From Epilithonimonas sp042695135 (GTDB lineage: Bacteria > Bacteroidota > Bacteroidia > Flavobacteriales > Weeksellaceae), in contig NZ_CP170547.1 in assembly GCF_042695135.1 (NCBI RefSeq), forward strand, positions 930,001 to 994,000: 64,000 nt of DNA, read 5' to 3'. Position 1 is the first letter of the stretch; each line of letters starts with the position of its first letter. The notes under the pieces were generated by a model. That model was given only the letters and a program-made list of their open reading frames with translations. It did not search any database and was not told the origin of the DNA. The translations under genes were made by a program, and so were the position numbers. Shown here one piece after another: positions 41,212-49,418 of this stretch.

Positions 41212-42678
41212 TTATCCAGCCACCCAAACACTCACATTCCCTGCAGGACAAGGAAAATCTGCCCAGCCATTTTCATCAATCGTAATTTTGTCTTGCAAAT
41301 GTCCTGTAAAATCATAGAAAGTTTGTCCGGCATAGCGTTTCCCAATTTCCATAGGCTTATGATAAGCATCTTTGTTGCTGATGACAACGGCACAGCCAGA
41401 ATGTTCACCGTCGCCTTCACGAACCCAGCCGAGACAATGTGCATCCTCAAAATAATCTTTCTGATTGCCATAAGCGTAATCTCTTCTCGCTTTGATTAGC
41501 TCTTCTATGGCATCAACTTTATCAAGATGGATCTCATACTCGTTGCCGTCGTTGCCCTGATCTTTGTAGCTTGCACCATAAAGATCAGGATAGAAAACAC
41601 AAGGATAGCCATCTTTTCTTAATAAAATCAAAGCATAAGCTAATGGTTTGAACCAGGTTTCAACCGGCGCTTCCAACGCCTGAAGCGGCTGTGTGTCGTG
41701 ATTATCAACTACTGTTACGGATTTTTCCGGATGAGAAGCCACCAAGGTTTCATTAAAAATTTGTCTCAGATCATAATCCGGAGTTTTGGAAGCTGTGTGC
41801 AGATTATTCTGAAGAGAAGAATCGAAGAGACTCATACAGCCTTCTATAGAATCGATATAAGCTTCCAAAAGCGGTAGAAGTCCGGGAGCCCAATATTCGC
41901 CGACAGCAAAGATGTCTTTTCCCGTGTTTGCTCTTAGCGTGTAGAGCCATTCTTTATAAAAACCGGGCGAAATATGCTTCACGGCATCCAGTCTCACACC
42001 GTCGAAATCTGTCTGGTCGTGGTACCATTTTGCCCAATGGTTCAGTTCTTTGCGTACAAAGGGATTACGGTGTTCTATGTCATTATACATCAGGTAATCA
42101 TAATTCCCTTTTTCATTATCGATGATTTCATCCCAACCATCACTGAAATCATTGAAGATTCTGTAAATCCCTGGATCCGCTCCTTCGGCATAATCTACGC
42201 CTGTAAAACAAGTAAAATCCCATTTGAAATTGGAATAGGTGTCGCCTCTTCCCGGAAAAGTAAATTTAGTAAAGGATTCTATCTCAATGACTTCAGAAAT
42301 AACTTTTTCACGGTTGTTTTCGTCCACTTTTACCACTCGGAATTTCTCCAGCTCATCTCCTCCGGCTTTGTGGTTGAGAACAACGTCTGCAATTGCCTGG
42401 ATGTTTTTTTCTTTCAAGGATTGGATGGCTAATAGATACTCATCTTTTGAACCATATTTTGTAACGACACTTCCTTTCTGGTCAAACTCTCCAATATCAA
42501 AAAGATCATAAGGAGAATAACCTACATCGTAATTACTCGTTGCTTTATAAGCCGGTGGCAGCCATGCTGCAGTGATGCCGAGGTCGGCAAGATATTGTGA
42601 TTGATCTTTTACGTGTTTCCAAAGGAATGAGTCTCCATCAGTGTACCAATGGAAAAACTGTATCATAGTTCCGTTCAT
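41212..42678 (-). CDS. amyS: Cytoplasmic alpha-amylase (GH13_5 type)
   Basis: A 488-residue GH13 enzyme without a signal peptide. It begins NGTMIQFFHWYTDGDSFLW, the hallmark of the AmyS/AmyA cytoplasmic type. Catalytic residues: D231 (FDGVRLDAVKH), E261 (AVGEYW), D327 (VVDNHDTQP). It hydrolyses alpha-1,4-glucans or maltodextrins inside the cell. The secreted T9SS amylase at 33582 could supply its substrate. The gene is monocistronic, flanked by small gaps. Calcium-binding insert B is present around residues 100-200. Confidence 0.96.
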   Translation of the reverse strand: MNGTMIQFFHWYTDGDSFLWKHVKDQSQYLADLGITAAWLPPAYKATSNYDVGYSPYDLFDIGEFDQKGSVVTKYGSKDEYLLAIQSLKEKNIQAIADVVLNHKAGGDELEKFRVVKVDENNREKVISEVIEIESFTKFTFPGRGDTYSNFKWDFTCFTGVDYAEGADPGIYRIFNDFSDGWDEIIDNEKGNYDYLMYNDIEHRNPFVRKELNHWAKWYHDQTDFDGVRLDAVKHISPGFYKEWLYTLRANTGKDIFAVGEYWAPGLLPLLEAYIDSIEGCMSLFDSSLQNNLHTASKTPDYDLRQIFNETLVASHPEKSVTVVDNHDTQPLQALEAPVETWFKPLAYALILLRKDGYPCVFYPDLYGASYKDQGNDGNEYEIHLDKVDAIEELIKARRDYAYGNQKDYFEDAHCLGWVREGDGEHSGCAVVISNKDAYHKPMEIGKRYAGQTFYDFTGHLQDKITIDENGWADFPCPAGNVSVWVAG

Positions 42679-42748
42679 AAGAATGTAGATTTTTTCAGAT
42701 TATTGATTTGATTTTTCAACCTATGAAAATATCAAGCCAAGGGAAGCC

Positions 42749-42811
42749 GAGCTATGATTTTGCCAGGCGAGCCTATAATTTTAATAGGTGAGCCTATGGT
42801 TTGTCTATGGC
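42749..42811. repeat. Three degenerate tandem repeats of 20-21 bp
   Basis: Units begin GAGCTATGATTTTGCCAGGC, GAGCCTATAATTTTAATAGG and GAGCCTATGGTTTGTCTATG at 42749, 42769 and 42790. They fill the gap between the amylase and polymerase IV genes. Each unit contains a small CCTAT..ATAGG-type palindrome. Confidence 0.6.
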
Positions 42812-42816
42812 TTTTA

Positions 42817-43902
42817 TTAATCCTCAAACTCCTCAAAAGGAATTTTCAGCTGAACAGAAACCTGTTTTTTTTCTTCTGTATTGAGGTTGGAAAGAGAAAG
42901 TCCTAAAAGACGAATGGCTTTGTCGTAAGGTCTCAGTTCCCAGAGATGTTTGGCGGTGTTATAGAATTTTTCTGCATTTTCAAAATAGAGATCCTGCGTT
43001 TTGCTTCTGGTGTAAAGTGTAAAATCTTTGTATTTTATTTTCAGAGTCAGGGTTTTTCCTTTGATTCCTTTTTTGCCTAGGCGCTCTTCCAGCTCCAGAC
43101 TCAGCGATTTTAGTTTTTCATCGATCTCTTCATCTTCATTGATGTCGTCCCAAAACGTCCTTTCCACCGCTACACTTTTCTGGATTCGGTTGGGTTTTAC
43201 TTCACCATTGTGGATGCCTCGGACAACATTGTAATAATATTTCCCGGATTTTCCAAAGAGTTTTTCCAGCTCGTCCAGGGATTTTGCCTTCAGGTCAGAA
43301 CCTTTGAAGATGTGAAGCGTGTGCATTCTATTGGCAGTGACTTTTCCCACACCATAGAATTTTTCAATCGGGAGATTTTCCAGAAACTCATTAATCTTGG
43401 TTGGATGGATGGTTTTCTGCCCGTTTGGTTTGTTGATATCGGAAGCAACTTTTGCCAGAAATTTATTGACGGAAATTCCCGCAGAAGCCGTCAGTCCTGT
43501 TTCCTCGAAAATACGTTTCCTTATTTCTCTTGCGATATCATTGGCAGACTCGATGTCTTTTTTATTTTCTGTGACATCCAGGTAAGCTTCGTCCAGAGAA
43601 AGCGGTTCCACGAGATCTGTATATTCGTGGAAAATGCTTCTGATCTTATTTGAAATTTCTTTATAGCGCTGAAATCTCGGCTTTACGAAAATGAGATGCG
43701 GGCATTTTTCTCTAGCCGTTTTACTTGGCATTGCGGACCGAACGCCGAATTTCCTGGCTTCATAACTTGCTGCTGCAACCACGCCACGATGACCGCCTCC
43801 AACGGCAATGGCTTTCCCGCGCAGACTCGGATCGTCGAGTTGCTCTACGGAAGCATAAAAGGCATCCATATCTACGTGAATGATTTTGCGCTGCGGCTGC
43901 AT
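42817..43902 (-). CDS. dinB: DNA polymerase IV (Y-family)
   Basis: A 361-residue Y-family polymerase. The N-terminal IIHVDMDAFYASVEQLDDPSLRGK holds the first catalytic acidic residue (DMD); SLDEAYLDVTENK holds the DE pair; a helix-hairpin-helix GVGKVTANRMHTLHIFKG region follows, and the little finger domain is at 240-350. It performs translesion synthesis in DNA damage responses. No obvious SOS operator was seen upstream; flavobacterial LexA boxes are poorly defined. Monocistronic. Confidence 0.97.
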   Translation of the reverse strand: MQPQRKIIHVDMDAFYASVEQLDDPSLRGKAIAVGGGHRGVVAAASYEARKFGVRSAMPSKTAREKCPHLIFVKPRFQRYKEISNKIRSIFHEYTDLVEPLSLDEAYLDVTENKKDIESANDIAREIRKRIFEETGLTASAGISVNKFLAKVASDINKPNGQKTIHPTKINEFLENLPIEKFYGVGKVTANRMHTLHIFKGSDLKAKSLDELEKLFGKSGKYYYNVVRGIHNGEVKPNRIQKSVAVERTFWDDINEDEEIDEKLKSLSLELEERLGKKGIKGKTLTLKIKYKDFTLYTRSKTQDLYFENAEKFYNTAKHLWELRPYDKAIRLLGLSLSNLNTEEKKQVSVQLKIPFEEFED

Positions 43903-43932
43903 TGGTTATATGGTTGTTGACAATTTATTATT

Positions 43933-44062
43933 TTGACAAAACTGCAGCCCGACTTGAGTGGAAATCCTTTTTTTTGCGGCTGGAAAAAGCCTTGGCAAAA
44001 AAGATTGACTTCGCCGAACCACTTCGTTAGGTTTGGGAACGGAAGGCGGAAAAGCTGCCATG
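43933..44062. repeat. Intergenic repeat, third copy of the GGGCTGC / GGTTCGGCGAAG family
   Basis: It runs from TTGACAAAACTGCAGCCCGAC to GGCGGAAAAGCTGCCATG. Within it are GGCTGGAAAAAGCCTTGGCAAAAAAG and GCCGAACCACTTCGTTAGG. It is about 130 bp long, with terminal GCAGC / GCTGC complementarity, matching 23870-23995 and 32786-32915 in segments. A short ORF across it is spurious. Confidence 0.75.
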
Positions 44063-44101
44063 AAATTTAAATAATCTAAAATATTTGAAGCAAATTTAAT
44101 C

Positions 44102-44130
44102 AAAAAAAAATCCCGAAATTTTTCGGGATT
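44102..44130 (-). terminator. Rho-independent terminator after serine hydrolase gene
   Basis: On the minus strand AATCCCGAAA / TTTCGGGATT hairpin followed by nine T; 25 bases past the stop codon. Confidence 0.9.
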
Positions 44131-44154
44131 ATATTCTTTCTTTGGCAATCTTGA

Positions 44155-45639
44155 TTATTTTTTATCTTTCAAATAATTGCTTGCATTCGTATTATTAGGA
44201 TTTAGTTCCAGTGACTTTTTATAATTGATGATTGCGTCTTTGCGATTTCCTAATGCTTCCAAAGTTTCAGCGTAACTATCATAAACATTGGCACTATCAG
44301 GGAACAACAAGGTGTTTAGCTGGAAAACCTGCAATGCTTCATTTTTCTTTTCTTGTTCTAAAAGTTGATAGCCCCAGGAGTTGATTTCATCTTCAGACAG
44401 TTTAAAATCTTTGTTACTTTTTTTAATTTTGGAATAAAGTTTATAGCTATTTTGAAATTTATTTTCAATGAGTTGTTGACGTAATAATTTCAGATTTTTA
44501 CTAAGACCGAAACCATTTTTAACTTTCATATCGGGAAAGTAAAAACCTGCAATTTCATCAATAAACCATTCGGGATTAGAACCTTGCAGATTAGTCAGGA
44601 CTACAATCGAAAGTTTGTCTTGCGGATATACAAATAATGCTGAGCGCATCCCGCCAACAGGAGCTGCGGCAGGATGTTCTTCTCTAACGACTGTTGGCCA
44701 GCCTAGCGCATATCCATTGGTGAGTTTATTAAAACCATCGATATGTCCATCATTTAATTTTACGGAAGTGAAAAGCTCTTTAACGCTATTTTTATTCTGT
44801 AATAGTTTTCCGTCATTTAAGGCGATCAGCCATTTGCTTAAATCTTCTGAAGTGGAAATAATTCCTGTCGCAGTTCTGAAGAATACGGGAAAGGTTGCAA
44901 AAGCATTGTGTAGTTTTCCATCATTAATCCACTTCCCATCAATGTTGATAATCGTAGAATAAGCACCAGCATTATTTGGTACAATATCATTGGAGTCTCC
45001 AAACTGTGTAGAAGTCATTTGACAAGGCCGGAATTGGTTTTCTTCAATGAATTGTGTGAAATGTTTACCACTTAATTTTGTGATGATTCTTCCCAGAATA
45101 TAATATCCGGTTTGGTTGTAACTAAATCTTTCGCCAGGTTTAGATTCCATTGGCAATGTCTTTACCAGTTCCCAGTTTTTATCTTCAATTCCGTTGCCTA
45201 AAACTTGTTCTTTTTCATCAATATTATTAGGAAGTCCGGACGTATTACTTAACAATTGTTTTATCGTAATGGATTTCCAATCATCAGGAATATCAGAAAT
45301 GTATAGAGAAATAGAATCATCTGTTTTTAATTTACCTTGTTCCTGTAATTGCATAATCGCAACACCAACGAAGGCTTTTGTCATAGAATTAATCGAAAAA
45401 GCACTTTTTGAAATGGTGGGAACCTGATGTTCCAGATTGGCAAAGCCATAATTGCTTAATTTTTCTAATTTTCCATTTTTAATGACAGCCAACTGTAATC
45501 CAGGTATTTTTAGCTGTGTCATCTTATCTTTTATAAAAACGTCAATACTATCAGAAGTAGTTTGGGCTATCAGTTTATTTGATAATGCTACAACAGATAT
45601 CAAAACAAGAAGTTTTCCGGTTGTGAAAAAATTTTTCAT
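44155..45639 (-). CDS. Class C beta-lactamase-fold serine hydrolase with TPR tail
   Basis: A 494-residue exported protein. Signal peptide of about 25 residues (LLVLISVVALSNKLIAQ). Serine-hydrolase motifs: S85-M-T-K88 (nucleophile and base), Y174-N175 (YNQTGYY) and a degenerate third box HPAAAPVGGM (HxG-like). The C-terminal 120 residues have tetratricopeptide-like helices (EALQVFQLNTLLFPDSANVYDSYAETLEALGNRKDA). Relatives include D-aminopeptidases and esterases rather than true AmpC; resistance is not implied. Periplasmic. Monocistronic with its own terminator. Confidence 0.92.
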   Translation of the reverse strand: MKNFFTTGKLLVLISVVALSNKLIAQTTSDSIDVFIKDKMTQLKIPGLQLAVIKNGKLEKLSNYGFANLEHQVPTISKSAFSINSMTKAFVGVAIMQLQEQGKLKTDDSISLYISDIPDDWKSITIKQLLSNTSGLPNNIDEKEQVLGNGIEDKNWELVKTLPMESKPGERFSYNQTGYYILGRIITKLSGKHFTQFIEENQFRPCQMTSTQFGDSNDIVPNNAGAYSTIINIDGKWINDGKLHNAFATFPVFFRTATGIISTSEDLSKWLIALNDGKLLQNKNSVKELFTSVKLNDGHIDGFNKLTNGYALGWPTVVREEHPAAAPVGGMRSALFVYPQDKLSIVVLTNLQGSNPEWFIDEIAGFYFPDMKVKNGFGLSKNLKLLRQQLIENKFQNSYKLYSKIKKSNKDFKLSEDEINSWGYQLLEQEKKNEALQVFQLNTLLFPDSANVYDSYAETLEALGNRKDAIINYKKSLELNPNNTNASNYLKDKK

Positions 45640-45707
45640 TTATAATCATTTATTAGCTAGACAAATATAAAAGCCTTTCTGTTACATGAGACTGTAAATT
45701 TTTAATC

Positions 45708-45735
45708 AAAAAAAATCCCGAAAAATTTTCGGGAT
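45708..45735 (-). terminator. Rho-independent terminator after thioredoxin-like gene
   Basis: Minus-strand hairpin ATCCCGAAAA / TTTTCGGGAT followed by a T run (A8 on the plus strand), 8 bases past the stop codon. Confidence 0.88.
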
Positions 45736-45742
45736 GATGTGT

Positions 45743-46258
45743 TTATTTAATCAGCTTGTCAATCGTGGATTGGATTTCCGGATCATCTGGTGTTATGGCA
45801 TAATATTTTGCAATAGCTGATTTCTGATCTACGACAATGTATCTCGGGATCCAGTTGAGGTCAACATAATTATTGAAATCGTTTTTCCAACCGGAAGCGA
45901 ACCAGTAATTTTGTTTGTCCGTCATTTCAAATCTATCCAGACTTTTCAGGAAAGATTCCTGAGTCTTTTCCAAAGAAAGAAAAACAAAAGTTACATTCGG
46001 ATTGTTTGCTTCCAATTCCTTTGCTTTTGGAAAAGCTTTAAGACAATCTTTGCACCAGCCTGCCCAGAAATCGAAGATCAGGACTTTGCCTTTGTGCTGC
46101 TTCAGGATTTCATTGATGGAAATTTCGTTTCCGTCTTTATCCTGTACTTTTTGAGCTAAAGCTTCTTTTGAAAATTTAGTTTTCAAAACTTTTGGAACTT
46201 CCTGAGAAAATCCGAACTGGAAAACCATGAGCAGCGTGTAGATTAGTATCCTCTTCAT
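45743..46258 (-). CDS. Exported thioredoxin-like protein (TlpA family)
   Basis: A 171-residue protein. A signal peptide of about 19 residues is followed by a thioredoxin fold with active site W68-C69-K-D-C72 (FDFWAGWCKDCLKAFP), cis-Pro region WIPRYIVVD. It should reduce or exchange disulfides in the periplasm. The mature part begins almost directly with the strand before the active site, so it lacks the extra N-terminal domain of the 62008 protein. Divergent from the Crp regulator. Confidence 0.93.
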   Translation of the reverse strand: MKRILIYTLLMVFQFGFSQEVPKVLKTKFSKEALAQKVQDKDGNEISINEILKQHKGKVLIFDFWAGWCKDCLKAFPKAKELEANNPNVTFVFLSLEKTQESFLKSLDRFEMTDKQNYWFASGWKNDFNNYVDLNWIPRYIVVDQKSAIAKYYAITPDDPEIQSTIDKLIK

Positions 46259-46390
46259 TTTTTTTATTTTGATAGATCGAAGTTAAGCAATAATCATGAA
46301 ACCGGTTTGTAGTAAAGAATGAATGTATAGTTTGTATTGCTGAAATCAATTTCTGCTAATCATTAATTCAAAAAAATAATTTAAATGATA

Positions 46391-46420
46391 TTTGAATTGG
46401 TAAAATATATTTTACTTTTG
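46391..46420 (+). promoter_or_regulatory. Promoter of Crp/Fnr gene
   Basis: TTTG (46391-46394), an 18-base spacer and TACTTTTG (46413-46420) match the Bacteroidota sigma consensus. Transcription would begin about 46427, 8 bases before the GTG start. Confidence 0.7.
46400..46415. promoter_or_regulatory. Perfect 16-bp palindrome in the crp promoter
   Basis: GTAAAATATATTTTAC lies between the -33 and -7 boxes and overlaps the latter. The position suits an operator for repression, perhaps autoregulation. Confidence 0.5.
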
Positions 46421-46434
46421 AAAAAAAATAATTA

Positions 46435-47067
46435 GTGGACAGCCTGGATTTTATCAAAAATAAATTTAAAAATTTTGACGAGGATTTTTATCGTGAAGTG
46501 AACGGAGAATGTATCACAACAACTGTAGAAGCTAAGCAGGAATTGATAAAAGAAGGGCAAAAAGTCACCCATATCCCCATACTGATAAGCGGTCTTGTAA
46601 AAGTGTTTACACTGAATGATGGTAAGGAACTGCTGTATTATTATATAGAACCTTCTGAGAGTTGCATTATGACATTTTCGTCTATTTTCACAGATAAAAC
46701 AAGCAGAATCTATGCCTGTACAGAGGAAAAATCCGAAGTCTTGCTGCTGCCGGTTTCTCAATTTCTAATGTGGCTGATAAAATATCCGCAGCTGAATCAG
46801 GTCTTTTTCCTGGAATACGACCTGAGATATAAAACAATGATGGACACCATCAGTCAGGTTGTCTTCCAAAGACTGGACAAAAGGATTTTTGAATATCTGG
46901 GTCAGCGAATCAAAAGAAGTGGAAATCCGGTTTTGAAAATTTCTCATAAAAAAATAGCCGAAGATCTGGGAACTGCGAGAGAAGTGGTGAGCCGCATCCT
47001 AAAGAAATTTGAAAAGGAAGGATTGATTACACAAAGCTCATCGGGGATAGAAATTATTAATAAATAG
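46435..47067 (+). CDS. Crp/Fnr family transcriptional regulator
   Basis: A 210-residue protein. A cyclic-nucleotide-binding-like beta-roll (residues 25-115), dimerisation helix (115-150), and winged helix at 165-208. The recognition helix reads R182-E183-V184-V185-S186-R187, with Arg and Glu at the positions used by CRP to read GTGA/TCAC. The Cys residues (26, 77, 95) do not form the FNR iron-sulfur pattern, and the cAMP phosphate box R-S is absent, so the signal is unknown. GTG start. The downstream operon follows 60 bases later, with a GTGA-N6-TCAC site at its promoter. Confidence 0.93.
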   Translation: MDSLDFIKNKFKNFDEDFYREVNGECITTTVEAKQELIKEGQKVTHIPILISGLVKVFTLNDGKELLYYYIEPSESCIMTFSSIFTDKTSRIYACTEEKSEVLLLPVSQFLMWLIKYPQLNQVFFLEYDLRYKTMMDTISQVVFQRLDKRIFEYLGQRIKRSGNPVLKISHKKIAEDLGTAREVVSRILKKFEKEGLITQSSSGIEIINK

Positions 47068-47080
47068 TGATATTTGTCAC
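47067..47080. promoter_or_regulatory. CRP-type operator GTGA-N6-TCAC
   Basis: GTGATATTTGTCAC begins in the crp stop codon. Its centre is about 44 bases before the predicted start site of the DUF5777 operon, close to a class II activator position. The half-sites match the residues seen in the regulator's recognition helix. Confidence 0.65.
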
Positions 47081-47103
47081 CGTTTTTTTGAAGTAAGACT
47101 TCA

Positions 47104-47111
47104 TATTTTTG
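47104..47111 (+). promoter_or_regulatory. -7 promoter element of the DUF5777 operon
   Basis: TATTTTTG matches TAnnTTTG. The in-frame TTG at 47109 lies inside it, so the ATG at 47127 is the better start. No well-spaced -33 box is present, fitting an activator-dependent promoter. Confidence 0.6.
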
Positions 47112-47126
47112 GATCAAAGTGCCAAT

Positions 47127-47966
47127 ATGACTAAAACTTTCTTCATTATCTCTTTATTTGTTTCAATTTTTACCTTTGCGCAAGATGATTTATTAAAAGA
47201 AATCGATACAACTGCGGTAAAAGAAACCTACTCGCCAAGCTTCAAAGCCTTACAGGTCGTAACGGCACAATCTACAAAACTGCCGGCTAAAAAGGAATTC
47301 TATCTGGATATTTCTCACAGATTTGGCGATGTAAGCGATGGTTTTAAAAACTTTTTCGGTCTGGATAATGCGACTACAAAGCTGGGCGTTGTCTATGGAC
47401 TTACAGATTGGATGTCGCTAAACTTTGCCAGACACACCTATCAAAAAACATATGAATTTGGAGCAAAGTACAGGCTCATCAAACAAGAAAACGAATCTCC
47501 TATAGATCTTGTCGGATATAATGTTCTGGATATTAATTCTGAGCTCAAGAAAAGCAATTTTCCAAACCTTGAATTTGCAGATCGATTCGCATACGTTTCG
47601 CAAGTTCTTATTTCAAGAAGATTTTCTGAAAATCTCAGTCTGCAGCTGACACCAAGCTATATTCACAAAAACCTGATAGATCCTTCTATTGATACGGAAA
47701 ATCTTTTTTCCACAGGTTTGGGCGGCCGGTATAAAATCTCAAAAAGAGTCTCCATCAATGCCGAATATTTCTACAATTTCGAAGACAAGAACTTTTATAA
47801 AAATCCTTTTTCTGTAGGGATGGATATTGATACCGGCGGACATATTTTTCAGTTGGTTTTCAGTAATTCGCAAGCTAATACGGAAAGCGGCTATATCACC
47901 AATGCAACCGGAGACTGGCTGAAAGGGCATTTCTTTTTCGGATTTAATTTATACAGAGTTTTTTAA
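47127..47966 (+). CDS. DUF5777 family outer-membrane beta-barrel protein
   Basis: A 279-residue protein from MTKTFFIISLFVSIFTFAQ (signal peptide). It has repeated beta strands with alternating residues: EFYLDISHRFGDVSDGFKNFFGLDN, LGVVYGLTDWMSLNFARHT, GLGGRYKISKRVSINAEYFYN, and ends in an aromatic residue (FNLYRVF), as outer-membrane barrels do. DUF5777 genes commonly precede a c-type cytochrome and YceI gene in Flavobacteriia, as here. It may support cofactor or electron passage at the outer membrane, but that is an inference. Confidence 0.85.
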   Translation: MTKTFFIISLFVSIFTFAQDDLLKEIDTTAVKETYSPSFKALQVVTAQSTKLPAKKEFYLDISHRFGDVSDGFKNFFGLDNATTKLGVVYGLTDWMSLNFARHTYQKTYEFGAKYRLIKQENESPIDLVGYNVLDINSELKKSNFPNLEFADRFAYVSQVLISRRFSENLSLQLTPSYIHKNLIDPSIDTENLFSTGLGGRYKISKRVSINAEYFYNFEDKNFYKNPFSVGMDIDTGGHIFQLVFSNSQANTESGYITNATGDWLKGHFFFGFNLYRVF

Positions 47967-47975
47967 AAGTAAAGG

Positions 47976-48335
47976 ATGAAACATATTATAAAATTTTCAG
48001 TATTTGTTCTGGTAATTTCCACATTCGTTGGCTGTGATACCAAGACCTATGACGATATTTCTGACCAGACACCAATTACAGAAACTATAACTTACAACAA
48101 GGATATAAAGACCATTGTGCAGAATAACTGTGTGGTGTGTCATTCTCCAACAGGATCCAATCCTTATTTTCCTCTTACGGATTACACTGCTACTAAAAAT
48201 GCGATAGATAATATCCTTGACAGAATACAACGTGCCAATGGTGATCCGGAAAAAATGCCACAAGGTGGGACATTGTCTCAGGACAATATTAATGTATTTA
48301 AAAAATGGAAAGCCGACGGATTATTAGAAAATTAA
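47976..48335 (+). CDS. c-type cytochrome-like heme lipoprotein
   Basis: A 119-residue lipoprotein. Lipobox FVGC with Cys20 as anchor. A single heme-binding motif C52-V-V-C55-H56 follows and M94 (EKMPQGG) could be the axial Met. The small size and KMPxGG signature match planctomycete-type/class I monoheme domains found in Bacteroidota envelope proteins. It lies 9 bases after the DUF5777 gene and 18 before yceI. Location: periplasmic face of the inner or outer membrane. Electron transfer is the expected role. Confidence 0.9.
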   Translation: MKHIIKFSVFVLVISTFVGCDTKTYDDISDQTPITETITYNKDIKTIVQNNCVVCHSPTGSNPYFPLTDYTATKNAIDNILDRIQRANGDPEKMPQGGTLSQDNINVFKKWKADGLLEN

Positions 48336-48353
48336 TTAAAAAAAACAGAGATA

Positions 48354-48896
48354 ATGAAACCTATCATTTTAATAACAAGCATCTTTCTGACAACGACTCT
48401 TGCTTTCGCCCAGAAATATTCTACCAAAACAGGGAAGGTTGCTTTTGAAGCCTCGGTTCCGCTTTTTGAAGATGTATATGCAGAAAATAATGCTGCTACG
48501 GTAATCTTAAATGCAGACACAGGAGAAATAGCATCGCTGGCCATGGTAAAAGATTTTAAATTCAAGACCAGTTTGATGCAGGAACATTTCAATGAAAATT
48601 ATGCAGAAACTGCGAAATATCCCAAAACAAGTTTCAAAGGAAAAATTTCGAATTTTAATAAAGGTGATCTTTCTGCAAAACCAAAAACATACACTGTTAC
48701 CGGAACACTTAATTTTCACGGTGTCGATAGGCCAGTTCAATCTTCTGCCACTGTTTATCTGAAAGATGATAAGATAATTGTCCAGGGAAAATTTGTTGCA
48801 AAGCCTGCAGATTTCAAAGTGAAAATCCCGAAAATGGTAATGGCGAAAATTGCAGAAAATGTAGATGTGAATTATAACTTTACCCTTCAGAAATAA
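48354..48896 (+). CDS. Exported YceI family protein
   Basis: A 180-residue protein with signal peptide (MKPIILITSIFLTTTLAFAQ) and a divergent YceI lipocalin fold: KYSTKTGKVAFEASVPLFEDVYAENN, KTSFKGKISNFN, YTVTGTLNFHGVDRPVQ. The family binds isoprenoids such as quinones. With a cytochrome c neighbour, a quinone-carrier function in the periplasm is plausible. The stop codon overlaps the next ATG by one base. The second YceI in the window (23271) is cytoplasmic. Confidence 0.93.
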   Translation: MKPIILITSIFLTTTLAFAQKYSTKTGKVAFEASVPLFEDVYAENNAATVILNADTGEIASLAMVKDFKFKTSLMQEHFNENYAETAKYPKTSFKGKISNFNKGDLSAKPKTYTVTGTLNFHGVDRPVQSSATVYLKDDKIIVQGKFVAKPADFKVKIPKMVMAKIAENVDVNYNFTLQK

Positions 48897-49414
48897 TGAA
48901 AAAACATCTTTTTTTATTGTTTTTAATTCTTGGTAACTTATGTTTTGCTCAAGACAAAAATGTATTTGACATTGCAAGGAGCGGGACTGTGCAGGAAATC
49001 GAAGCATTAGCAAAACAAAATCCGGATGTTCTTAATTCTGTTAATCAAATGGGTTTTTCACCACTGATCCTCGCTTGCTACAGAGGTAATGTTGAAGTTG
49101 CAAAATACCTGATAGAACATACAAAAGATATCAACTATCTCAGTCCGGAGGGAACGGCTTTGGCCTCCCTTTGTATCAATTATAACAAAGAATTGGTAGA
49201 GAAACTATTAGCTAAAAAAGCAGATCCTAATATTCAGGACTCTCAGGGTAATACACCACTTTTATGGGCTGTAAAAAGGAATAATATCGAACTTATAAGT
49301 CTTTTGCTAAAGAACAAAGCGGATATTAATATAAAAGATTCTATGGGAATTTCTGCTTTTGAATATGCCATAAAATCTAATAATACCGAATTAATTAATC
49401 TTCTAAAACATTAA
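48896..49414 (+). CDS. Exported ankyrin-repeat protein
   Basis: A 172-residue protein: signal peptide (MKKHLFLLFLILGNLCFA) and four to five ankyrin repeats, for example MGFSPLILACYRGNVEVAKYLIEH and QGNTPLLWAVKRNNIELISLLL. Periplasmic ankyrin proteins next to redox enzymes (for example AnkB with catalase in Pseudomonas) support enzyme function under oxidative stress; a comparable scaffold role is possible here. Translationally coupled to the YceI gene. Confidence 0.92.
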   Translation: MKKHLFLLFLILGNLCFAQDKNVFDIARSGTVQEIEALAKQNPDVLNSVNQMGFSPLILACYRGNVEVAKYLIEHTKDINYLSPEGTALASLCINYNKELVEKLLAKKADPNIQDSQGNTPLLWAVKRNNIELISLLLKNKADINIKDSMGISAFEYAIKSNNTELINLLKH

Positions 49415-49418
49415 AAAT

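Noticed and set aside
42749..42811. CRISPR array
   Set aside because: Units are directly adjacent, degenerate and without unique spacers; no cas genes are present.
43906..44148. 80-codon minus-strand ORF
   Set aside because: It lies across a repeat and a terminator, with the same KPN-VVRRSQ text; not a gene.
44155..45639. Beta-lactam resistance gene
   Set aside because: The fold is class C-like, but the third motif is degenerate and a TPR tail is present, as in esterase or peptidase relatives.
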